This document shows, in pieces, positions 45,705 to 56,945 of a stretch of DNA of 57,692 nucleotides; within the stretch, counting starts at the first letter, position 1; the number at the start of each line of letters is the position of its first letter. Location of the stretch: NCBI GenBank assembly GCA_029531795.1, contig JAPEIS010000024.1:1-57692 (forward strand). Reading direction: 5' to 3'. This stretch comes from Sclerotinia nivalis. Lineage: Eukaryota > Ascomycota > Leotiomycetes > Helotiales > Sclerotiniaceae. Position numbers and translations under genes: made by a program. The notes beneath the pieces are model-generated. The model searched no databases. It was given only the letters and a program-made list of their open reading frames with translations, and was not told the origin of the DNA.

Positions 45705-47140
45705 ACTCCCTTTGTGCTACCGGGAAAGAGCAAAGGGCGAGGGGGCGAGGGAACGCGACAAACTTTTACACTAAATATACTATTAGATTTTTCCCCCTCA
45801 GGGAGGGGGGAAAGCCTTCCCCCCTCCCTTACCCTCCCCCCGGGACAATACCTAAACTAGAGTTCACGTATCAGTCTTGCCTCGTGGCGTAGCCACGAGG
45901 CGTATTATAATAACTTTTGTTTTCGTACTAGTTTAACTTCCGGAGGGGAGGAGGAGAACTCCTCCCCGAGGCAGGTCCCTGCGGGTACTACAATTAGGTA
46001 TCATGACACTTTTACCCGTAGGGTACTACACTTAGTTTTTGTAGTTAATAACTTTAGTCGCGTTTCCTTAATAAAGACTAGAAATTTAGGTAACGCTACT
46101 TATCTTTACAGGAAACGCGACACCGGAGGGGAGGAGGAGAACTCCTCCCCGAACACAGGCGTATTATCTTAACTTTTTATTTAGGTTGTAGTTTATTCAA
46201 TATTTTCGGAGGGGCGGAGGAGAACTCCTCCCCAACGAACACCTGACGTAATACAATAACTTTGAGGGCTCGTACTAGTTTATTTTACGGAGGGGAGGAG
46301 GAGAACTCCTCCCCGGAACAATTTAATACGTAATTTAATTATTCTTTGAAATTTCTTATTTTACATCCCCCCCCTCCCTAACCCTCCCCTCCAGGGGAGG
46401 GAACCTAACAAAAGTTGACACGTTAGAAACTTGTAGTTGTATTAACACTTCCTAATCCGGAGGATAAGGGGCGAGGGACGCGACCCTAGGCGTAATACCT
46501 AGAGCTTTTGTACACGTACTAATTTAACTTTTATTACCCCGTGGCTACGCCACGAGGCTATTATCTTTTTGAAGTAATTTAGCTAACGCGACTATATTCC
46601 CACCACTAACTATTTTTAATTGGACATAAGGACATCGTTTGTGGTGGGAATTTGAAGATATCGAGTATTTTTTCTTACCCCCTCCCCGGCCCTCCCCCCT
46701 GGGGAGGGAGATTCGTATTATAAATACATTAGATAATACCACCTATTTCTTATAATCCGGAGGGGCGAGGGAGGGCAGGTACCCCCGAGGGGCGAGGTAA
46801 CGCGACAGGAGGGCTAGGAAACGGCAGGACACCCCTCCCCTTTGGGGTAGGGGAATAAGGAGAGCTTATTCCCTTACCAGAACCCGAGGGGCGAAGGGGC
46901 GACAGGAGGGCAGGAGACGCACGTGAAAAGGCAGGATCCCCGGGGCTACACCCCGGGCCCAGGATACGCGACAGGAGGGCAGGTCCCTGCGGGAATTTAA
47001 TTTAGGTAACGCGACACCCGGAGGGGAGGAGAACTCCTCCCCCAATCCGAGGGGCGAAGGGGCGAGGGATTTAACTAATTTTTGATTTCGTTGACACATC
47101 TAAGACTAGTTAAAATATTTTTACACATTTTAACACTCGG

Positions 47141-47273
47141 ACGAAATCTTTTAACAACGAGAGGTATTTGGGCTTATTTCTCATTGCAAATCCTTCTGCT
47201 TACGGTCGATGCTTTTGCCTAACAGGCACGGCAGAAAGCTACTCCTTTATGGGGGCAAGCAGGATTCGCCACC
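47141..47273 (+). rRNA. LSU domain VI-like segment, copy 11
   Basis: ACGAGAGG at 47157-47164. Confidence 0.45.
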
Positions 47274-47992
47274 GCCAGGTTTTATTAGTAAGCAGATTTG
47301 TTTTTCTCTTACCACAACTCTTAGGTGTTGTTTATGGATTTAAGTATGACGGCCATACCTTATACCTTTGGGATTTTATTTCAATTGGTATTCGCCTCTG
47401 ATTCGACTTCAGAAAATCCTCGTCTTAAGACTGCTCTTTATAACTAGAGGCAAATAGTATCGTCTCTAGTTATCCTCATCCTTAGCGTACTCTTATTACA
47501 AGATTATACTAGATCTTTAGATAGCAACGTTTGAGCGGAGTAGCCTATAGTTTTATATCAAAATAATCGATATAGTTTTGATCGTTTGTCTCCTAAGAAA
47601 AAAGGAACATCTTCTTTTCCCCTATTATTTGGAGTCTTAGTTCTTAGATATGTGTTAAGTTATCTGGAGATCTTTGTCTAATTTAAATAGAGCCTTATGT
47701 TAAGGTCATGCTGGACTTTATTGCCAGTTTCGATAATAGTTTTAAGAAGCCTTTCTATTGGGAGTGCAGATTTGTTTTGTTTTAGGCGCATATTTGTAGC
47801 CTTCTGCCTAATCTCCCTTAAGGGTCTTGGTCGGTTTGCCTAGGCTTGTTTGTACCGGTTAAAGAATTTTTTAGGATTTCTCTTTTAATGATTACTTTGT
47901 TGAAACCTAGTTATGGGCCCCGCCACATTTCTAGATGGATGCACTGTATTAGACCTTGGTAGGGTCTCTTGCTTTAATTGAGAATTTTTAGA

Positions 47993-48790
47993 TGTCTTTT
48001 TCTTTCTTCGTTTGGAGGTATTTACAAGCTGAAGTTATCCGTAGATGAGTCTTTAAACCTCTTCACCGGGGGAAAGAGCTTTGGGTTATTTTTATTTCCT
48101 TTGGGCGTCTAACGACAAAACAAACTCTGCATTGTACAAAAGATCTATTGTAATAAGCTCTAAACATAATTAAAAGAAATATAACACAACACGAGATGTA
48201 AGCGAAATAACTGGAAGATAGGAGTGGGGGTACATAAATTCTATTAGATACTAGGATTTTTGTATGCCATCGGCTGTTTTGTCAATGATATAAAGAACTG
48301 AATTTTATATCAGAACGGGGAAAGAAAATTGGTAATAGCTTGACCTAATAGTTAAGATTAAGCTTTTACCTTTAACTAATAACGTTAGCCACTATGTTAG
48401 CTGGAACCTAACGCGGATTTATTCGACCTTTATGTAATAGTAAATTGGTAGTGTTTTCCGTCATCAACCATTTTATGGCCTTGTAAACAAGGCTGTCTGA
48501 AGTAGTGATTCGTGGAGTTATCGGTAGAAAGAGGCGGGGCTTCTACCTTATTTTAATTTTTGTAAAACCACATGAAAAGAGTGGGTTAGAGCTTTATGGA
48601 GCAGGCCAGAAACCTATACCATAAGTAAGTAAGGGTTGTTAGCCCATGTACCTATTTGTGTGATCTAAACAGCCACTTTATGGTCACACATCTGTACTGG
48701 CAAATATCGAGCTTTACAAAGGAGTATACAATACTCGCCATCCTTAGTTGAAAGGTCCTAGATGTCGCTAAGATGGTATATTTGAACGAG
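47993..48790 (+). rRNA. rrs-like: SSU rRNA-like core, copy 11
   Basis: ATTAGATAC at 48243-48251; one base shorter at the G run near 48067. Confidence 0.75.
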
Positions 48791-49086
48791 TTTAGTGTTA
48801 ACAACTACGGTACTTATGACGAAAGACAAGAGACAGGGGCGGACGAAGTGGCCCTTGGTTAATTTAAAGATGCTTTATTAGATAAACGAAAATTGGAGAC
48901 CCTTTCTCTTTGGAGATCCTCCAGTAAAATTAACAACGAGACTGGGGGTACCCTTTTCTAATAGAGTTACCTACTTCTTTAATTTATCCTAATCTCAGAT
49001 AAGGTTTCCCTTACAATAGATTGGTTAGGCAATTGGCATTCAATATTTTTATCTTTGCTATAAAGTGCTATAATACTATATAGCAC
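48791..49086 (+). rRNA. rrl-like: LSU domain IV-V-like segment, copy 11
   Basis: P-loop motif at 48940-48947. Confidence 0.66.
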
Positions 49087-49089
49087 CAA

Positions 49090-49176
49090 AGAGGTTTCGA
49101 GTGAAAGAAACTTACATCTATTGAGGCGGGGCATTAGATGTTTACTTTTCTGTAGGTGCGACTCCTACTACCTCTA
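49090..49176 (+). tRNA. tRNA-like element, copy 11
   Basis: Unchanged. Confidence 0.4.
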
Positions 49177-49490
49177 ATATGTTTTATTTAACTTATATTT
49201 TTTATTTTTAGTCTAAATATCATTAGTTTTTCAATCTTTCATTTTCTCCCTGGGAAGGGGGGAAGCAAGGTAACGCCACTAGATTTTTTACGTTTTACAC
49301 TTTGATTCTTTTTTGAGCTTTCCCCCCTCCCATACCCTCCCCCCCGGAGGCGTATTATAATAACTTTTTGTTCACGTTATTGTTTTACTTTTATTTCCGG
49401 AGGGGCGAAGGGGCGAGGGAGATTTCTTTTTATTTTTACTTCGTTTTACCTGTTTTAGATTATTTTAGATATCTTTCACTAGAAAACAAA

Positions 49491-49562
49491 GGGGACATAG
49501 TTTAACTGGTAAAACTACGATTTTGCATATCGTTATTTCAGGATCGAGTCCTGATGTCTCCA
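49491..49562 (+). tRNA. trnA: tRNA-Ala (TGC), copy 12
   Basis: Anticodon at 49524-49526. Confidence 0.94.
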
Positions 49563-50116
49563 TTTTTTTACCTTTATTTTTGGGTAAACTTTTTCCATTT
49601 TGTTATTTCAGGATCGAGTCCTGAAATCTTCTTTATTTTTACCAATCCCCTCCGGGGAAGAGGGAGGGGATAGCCTCCCCCCCCCAACCCCTCCCCTGGC
49701 GTAACTCCTAATACTTTATACACGTTTTAGTCTTCTTTCCTCGTGGCGTAGCCACGAGGCTATTAAATAGTTTTTTTCACATTAAATTATTTAGCTTTTA
49801 TTTTCCTGGGGAGGGGGAAAGCGAGCATTAGCCACTGTATTTTACACGTAATAGACTTTGACTTCTTTTTAGCTTTCCCCCACTCCCCGAGGCAGGCCCC
49901 TGCGGGAATATAGTTTATTTATTTTTACTTTCTCGCCTAGCCCTTAGCCTTATATTTTTGATTAATTTAGCTTTTTATAATTAGATTTATTTTTACACCC
50001 GGCTAAGGCTAGACTCGCAGGCACCGAGGGGCGAGGAAACGCGACACTTTTTGAGGTGATTTTACCTTGGTTTCACTATTTATCCCTTTTTATTTCTAGC
50101 TTTTGTATGGCTTTGT

Positions 50117-50189
50117 GGGATATGAGAGTAAATGGTTTTACTGATTGATTGCAGATCATTTTTTTTAGGTTCGATTCCTACATATCTCT
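50117..50189 (+). tRNA. trnC: tRNA-Cys (GCA), copy 12
   Basis: Anticodon at 50151-50153. Confidence 0.8.
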
Positions 50190-51627
50190 ACTCCCTTTGT
50201 GCTACCGGGAAAGAGCAAAGGGCGAGGGGGCGAGGACCGCGACAAACTTTTACACTAAATATACTATTAGATTTTTCCCCCTCAGGGAGGGGGGAAAGCC
50301 TTCCCCCCTCCCTTACCCTCCCCGGGACAATACCTAAACTAGAGTTCACGTATCAGTCTTGCCTCGTGGCGTAGCCACGAGGCGTATTATAATAACTTTT
50401 GTTTTCGTACTAGTTTAACTTCCGGAGGAGGAGGAGAACTCCTCCCGAGGCAGGTCCCTGCGGGTACTACAATTAGGTATCATGACACTTTTACCCGTAG
50501 GGTACTACACTTAGTTTTTGTAGTTAATAACTTTAGTCGCGTTTCCTTAATAAAGACTAGAAATTTAGGTAACGCTACTTATCTTTACAGGAAACGCGAC
50601 ACCGGAGGGGAGGAGGAGAACTCCTCCCCGAACACAGGCGTATTATCTTAACTTTTTATTTAGGTTGTAGTTTATTCAATATTTTCGGAGGGGCGGAGGA
50701 GAACTCCTCCCCAACGAACACCTGACGTAATACAATAACTTTGAGGGCTCGTACTAGTTTATTTTACGGAGGGGGAGGAGGAGAACTCCTCCCCGGAACA
50801 ATTTAATACGTAATTTAATTATTCTTTGAAATTTCTTATTTTACATCCCCCCCCTCCCTAACCCTCCCCTCCAGGGGAGGGAACCTAACAAAAGTTGACA
50901 CGTTAGAAACTTGTAGTTGTATTAACACTTCCTAATCCGGAGGATAAGGGGCGAGGGAACGCGACCCTAGGCGTAATACCTAGAGCTTTTGTACACGTAC
51001 TAATTTAACTTTTATTACCCCGTGGCTACGCCACGAGGCTATTATCTTTTTGAAGTAATTTAGCTAACGCGACTATATTCCCACCACTAACTATTTTTAA
51101 TTGGACATAAGGACATCGTTTGTGGTGGGAATTTGAAGATATCGAGTATTTTTTCTTACCCCCCCTCCCCGGCCCTCCCCCCTGGGGAGGGAGATTCGTA
51201 TTATAAATACATTAGATAATACCACCTATTTCTTATAATCCGGAGGGGCGAGGGAGGGCAGGTACCCCCGAGGGGCGAGGTAACGCGACAGGAGGGCTAG
51301 GAAACGGCAGGACACCCCTCCCCCTTTGGGGTAGGGGAATAAGGAGAGCTTATTCCCTTACCAGAACCCGAGGGGCGAAGGGGCGACAGGAGGGCAGGAG
51401 ACGCACGTGAAAAGGCAGGATCCCCGGGGCTACACCCCGGGCCCAGGATACGCGACAGGAGGGCAGGTCCCTGCGGGAATTTAATTTAGGTAACGCGACA
51501 CCCGGAGGGGAGGAGGAGAACTCCTCCCCCAATCCGAGGGGCGAAGGGGCGAGGGATTTAACTAATTTTTGATTTCGTTGACACATCTAAGACTAGTTAA
51601 AATATTTTTACACATTTTAACACTCGG

Positions 51628-51760
51628 ACGAAATCTTTTAACAACGAGAGGTATTTGGGCTTATTTCTCATTGCAAATCCTTCTGCTTACGGTCGATGCT
51701 TTTGCCTAACAGGCACGGCAGAAAGCTACTCCTTTATGGGGGCAAGCAGGATTCGCCACC
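51628..51760 (+). rRNA. LSU domain VI-like segment, copy 12
   Basis: ACGAGAGG at 51644-51651. Confidence 0.45.
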
Positions 51761-52479
51761 GCCAGGTTTTATTAGTAAGCAGATTTGTTTTTCTCTTACC
51801 ACAACTCTTAGGTGTTGTTTATGGATTTAAGTATGACGGCCATACCTTATACCTTTGGGATTTTATTTCAATTGGTATTCGCCTCTGATTCGACTTCAGA
51901 AAATCCTCGTCTTAAGACTGCTCTTTATAACTAGAGGCAAATAGTATCGTCTCTAGTTATCCTCATCCTTAGCGTACTCTTATTACAAGATTATACTAGA
52001 TCTTTAGATAGCAACGTTTGAGCGGAGTAGCCTATAGTTTTATATCAAAATAATCGATATAGTTTTGATCGTTTGTCTCCTAAGAAAAAAGGAACATCTT
52101 CTTTTCCCCTATTATTTGGAGTCTTAGTTCTTAGATATGTGTTAAGTTATCTGGAGATCTTTGTCTAATTTAAATAGAGCCTTATGTTAAGGTCATGCTG
52201 GACTTTATTGCCAGTTTCGATAATAGTTTTAAGAAGCCTTTCTATTGGGAGTGCAGATTTGTTTTGTTTTAGGCGCATATTTGTAGCCTTCTGCCTAATC
52301 TCCCTTAAGGGTCTTGGTCGGTTTGCCTAGGCTTGTTTGTACCGGTTAAAGAATTTTTTAGGATTTCTCTTTTAATGATTACTTTGTTGAAACCTAGTTA
52401 TGGGCCCCGCCACATTTCTAGATGGATGCACTGTATTAGACCTTGGTAGGGTCTCTTGCTTTAATTGAGAATTTTTAGA

Positions 52480-53279
52480 TGTCTTTTTCTTTCTTCGTTT
52501 GGAGGTATTTACAAGCTGAAGTTATCCGTAGATGAGTCTTTAAACCTCTTCACCGTGGGGGAAAGAGCTTTGGGTTATTTTTATTTCCTTTGGGCGTCTA
52601 ACGACAAAACAAACTCTGCATTGTACAAAAGATCTATTGTAATAAGCTCTAAACATAATTAAAAGAAATATAACACAACACGAGATGTAAGCGAAATAAC
52701 TGGAAGATAGGAGTGGGGGTACATAAATTCTATTAGATACTAGGATTTTTGTATGCCATCGGCTGTTTTGTCAATGATATAAAGAACTGAATTTTATATC
52801 AGAACGGGGAAAGAAAATTGGTAATAGCTTGACCTAATAGTTAAGATTAAGCTTTTACCTTTAACTAATAACGTTAGCCACTATGTTAGCTGGAACCTAA
52901 CGCGGATTTATTCGACCTTTATGTAATAGTAAATTGGTAGTGTTTTCCGTCATCAACCATTTTATGGCCTTGTAAACAAGGCTGTCTGAAGTAGTGATTC
53001 GTGGAGTTATCGGTAGAAAGAGGCGGGGCTTCTACCTTATTTTAATTTTTGTAAAACCACATGAAAAGAGTGGGTTAGAGCTTTATGGAGCAGGCCAGAA
53101 ACCTATACCATAAGTAAGTAAGGGTTGTTAGCCCATGTACCTATTTGTGTGATCTAAACAGCCACTTTATGGTCACACATCTGTACTGGCAAATATCGAG
53201 CTTTACAAAGGAGTATACAATACTCGCCATCCTTAGTTGAAAGGTCCTAGATGTCGCTAAGATGGTATATTTGAACGAG
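52480..53279 (+). rRNA. rrs-like: SSU rRNA-like core, copy 12
   Basis: ATTAGATAC at 52732-52740. The G run near 52555 reads GTGGGGG, one base longer. Confidence 0.75.
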
Positions 53280-53574
53280 TTTAGTGTTAACAACTACGGT
53301 ACTTATGACGAAAGACAAGAGACAGGGGCGGACGAAGTGGCCCTTGGTTAATTTAAAGATGCTTTATTAGATAAACGAAAATTGGAGACCCTTTCTCTTT
53401 GGAGATCCTCCAGTAAAATTAACAACGAGACTGGGGGACCCTTTTCTAATAGAGTTACCTACTTCTTTAATTTATCCTAATCTCAGATAAGGTTTCCCTT
53501 ACAATAGATTGGTTAGGCAATTGGCATTCAATATTTTTATCTTTGCTATAAAGTGCTATAATACTATATAGCAC
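53280..53574 (+). rRNA. rrl-like: LSU domain IV-V-like segment, copy 12
   Basis: GACTGGGGGACCC near 53429-53441 lacks the T found in all other copies directly after the P-loop G run. Confidence 0.66.
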
Positions 53575-53577
53575 CAA

Positions 53578-53664
53578 AGAGGTTTCGAGTGAAAGAAACT
53601 TACATCTATTGAGGCGGGGCATTAGATGTTTACTTTTCTGTAGGTGCGACTCCTACTACCTCTA
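53578..53664 (+). tRNA. tRNA-like element, copy 12
   Basis: Last complete copy in the window; unchanged. Confidence 0.4.
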
Positions 53665-53982
53665 ATATGTTTTATTTAACTTATATTTTTTATTTTTAGT
53701 CTAAATATCATTAGTTTTTCAATCTTTTTTTTTCTCCCTGGGAAGGGGGAAAGCAAGGTAACGCCACTAGATTTTTTACGTTTTACACTTTGATTCTTTT
53801 TTGAGCTTTCCCCCCTCCCATACCCTCCCCCCCCCCCGGAGGCGTATTATAATAACTTTTTGTTCACGTTATTGTTTTACTTTTATTTCCGGAGGGGCGA
53901 AGGGGCGAGGGAGATTTCTTTTTATTTTTACTTCGTTTTACCTGTTTTAGATTATTTTAGATATCTTTCACTAGAAAACAAA

Positions 53983-54054
53983 GGGGACATAGTTTAACTG
54001 GTAAAACTACGATTTTGCATATCGTTATTTCAGGATCGAGTCCTGATGTCTCCA
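53983..54054 (+). tRNA. trnA: tRNA-Ala (TGC), copy 13
   Basis: Unchanged even in this divergent unit; anticodon at 54016-54018. Confidence 0.94.
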
Positions 54055-54604
54055 TTTTTTTACCTTTATTTTTGGGTAAACTTTTTCCATTTTGTTATTT
54101 CAGGATCGAGTCCTGAAATCTTCTTTATTTTTACCAATCCCCTCCGGGGAAGAGGGAGGATAGCCTTCCCCTCCCTAACCCTCCCCTGGCGTAACTCCTA
54201 ATACTTTATACACGTTTTAGTCTTCTTTCCTCGTGGCGTAGCCACGAGGCTATTAAATAGTTTTTTCACATTAAATTATTTAGCTTTTATTTTCCTGGGG
54301 AGGGGAAAGCGAGCATTAGCCACTGTATTTTACACGTAATAGACTTTGACTTCTTTTTAGCTTTCCCCCACTCCCCGAGGCAGGCCCCTGCGGGAATATA
54401 GTTTATTTATTTTTACTTTCTCGCCTAGCCCTTAGCCTTATATTTTTGATTAATTTAGCTTTTTATAATTAGATTTATTTTTACACCCGGCTAAGGCTAG
54501 ACTCGCAGGCACCGAGGGGCGAGGAAACGCGACACTTTTTGAGGTGATTTTACCTTGGTTTCACTATTTATCCCTTTTTATTTCTAGCTTTTGTATGGCT
54601 TTGT

Positions 54605-54676
54605 GGGATATGAGAGTAAATGGTTTTACTGATTGATTGCAGATCATTTTTTTAGGTTCGATTCCTACATATCTCT
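54605..54676 (+). tRNA. trnC: tRNA-Cys (GCA), copy 13
   Basis: 72 nt with a 7-T run, as in copy 1; anticodon at 54639-54641. Confidence 0.78.
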
Positions 54677-56096
54677 ACTCCCTTTGTGCTACCGGGAAAG
54701 AGCAAAGGGCGAGGGGGCGAGGAGAACGCGACAAACTTTTACACTAAATATACTATTAGATTTTTCCCCCTCAGGGAGGGAAAGCCTTCCCCCTCCCTTA
54801 CCCTCCCCCGGGACAATACCTAAACTAGAGTTCACGTATCAGTCTTGCCTCGTGGCGTAGCCACGAGGCGTATTATAATAACTTTTGTTTTCGTACTAGT
54901 TTAACTTCCGGAGGAGGAGGAGAACTCCTCCCGAGGCAGGTCCCTGCGGGTACTACAATTAGGTATCATGACACTTTTACCCGTAGGGTACTACACTTAG
55001 TTTTTGTAGTTAATAACTTTAGTCGCGTTTCCTTAATAAAGACTAGAAATTTAGGTAACGCTACTTATCTTTACAGGAAACGCGACACCGGAGGAGGAGG
55101 AGAACTCCTCCCCGAACACAGGCGTATTATCTTAACTTTTTATTTAGGTTGTAGTTTATTCAATATTTTCGGAGGGGCGGAGGAGAACTCCTCCCCAACG
55201 AACACCTGACGTAATACAATAACTTTGAGGGCTCGTACTAGTTTATTTTACGGAGGGGAGGAGGAGAACTCCTCCCGGAACAATTTAATACGTAATTTAA
55301 TTATTCTTTGAAATTTCTTATTTTACATCCCCCCCTCCCTAACCCTCCCCTCCAGGGAGGGAACCTAACAAAAGTTGACACGTTAGAAACTTGTAGTTGT
55401 ATTAACACTTCCTAATCCGGAGGATAAGGGGCGAGGGAACGCGACCCTAGGCGTAATACCTAGAGCTTTTGTACACGTACTAATTTAACTTTTATTACCC
55501 CGTGGCTACGCCACGAGGCTATTATCTTTTTGAAGTAATTTAGCTAACGCGACTATATTCCCACCACTAACTATTTTTAATTGGACATAAGGACATCGTT
55601 TGTGGTGGGAATTTGAAGATATCGAGTATTTTTTCTTACCCCCTCCCCGGCCCTCCCCCTGGGGAGGGGATTCGTATTATAAATACATTAGATAATACCA
55701 CCTATTTCTTATAATCCGGAGGGGCGAGGAGGGCGGGTACCCCCGAGGGGCGAGGTAACGCGACAGGAGGGCTAGGAAACGGCAGGACACCCCTCCCCCT
55801 TTGGGGTAGGGGAATAAGGAGAGCTTATTCCCTTACCAGAACCCGAGGGGCGAAGGGGCGACAGGAGGGCAGGAGACGCACGTGAAAAGGCAGGATCCCC
55901 GGGGCTACACCCCCGGCCCCGGGTACGCGGCAGGGGGGCAGGTCCCTGCGGGGATATAATTTAGGTAACGCGGCACCCGGAGGGGAGGAGAACTCCTCCC
56001 CAATCCGAGGGCGAAGGGGCGAGGATTTAACTAATTTTTGATTTCGTTGACACATCTAAGACTAGTTAAAATATTTTTACACATTTTAACACTCGG

Positions 56097-56229
56097 ACGA
56101 AATCTTTTAACAACGAGAGGTATTTGGGCTTATTTCTCATTGCAAATCCTTCTGCTTACGGTCGATGCTTTTGCCTAACAGGCACGGCAGAAAGCTACTC
56201 CTTTATGGGGGCAAGCAGGATTCGCCACC
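56097..56229 (+). rRNA. LSU domain VI-like segment, copy 13
   Basis: ACGAGAGG at 56113-56120. Confidence 0.45.
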
Positions 56230-56945
56230 GCCAGGTTTTATTAGTAAGCAGATTTGTTTTCTCTTACCACAACTCTTAGGTGTTGTTTATGGATTTAAGT
56301 ATGACGGCCATACCTTATACCTTTGGGATTTTATTTCAATTGGTATTCGCCTCTGATTCGACTTCAGAAAATCCTCGTCTTAAGACTGCTCTTTATAACT
56401 AGAGGCAAATAGTATCGTCTCTAGTTATCCTCATCCTTAGCGTACTCTTATTACAAGATTATACTAGATCTTTAGATAGCAACGTTTGAGCGGAGTAGCC
56501 TATAGTTTTATATCAAAATAATCGATATAGTTTTGATCGTTTGTCTCCTAAGAAAAAGGAACATCTTCTTTTCCCCTATTATTTGGAGTCTTAGTTCTTA
56601 GATATGTGTTAAGTTATCTGGAGATCTTTGTCTAATTTAAATAGAGCCTTATGTTAAGGTCATGCTGGACTTTATTGCCAGTTTCGATAATAGTTTTAAG
56701 AAGCCTTTCTATTGGGAGTGCAGATTTGTTTTGTTTTAGGCGCATATTTGTAGCCTTCTGCCTAATCTCCCTTAAGGGTCTTGGTCGGTTTGCCTAGGCT
56801 TGTTTGTACCGGTTAAAGAATTTTTTGGATTTCTCTTTTAATGATTACTTTGTTGAAACCTAGTTATGGGCCCCGCCACATTTCTAGATGGATGCACTGT
56901 ATTAGACCTTGGTAGGGTCTCTTGCTTTAATTGAGAATTTTTAGA

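Larger units (their letters stand above)
44869..49354 (+). repeat. Array unit 11
   Basis: 4486 bases. One G fewer in the SSU G run near 48067; palindrome member e short as in unit 10. Confidence 0.95.
49355..53846 (+). repeat. Array unit 12
   Basis: 4492 bases. More scattered changes than units 7-11: C run rearranged near 49676-49690, CGAGGACCGCGAC near 50231, one T lost after the LSU P-loop. Confidence 0.95.
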
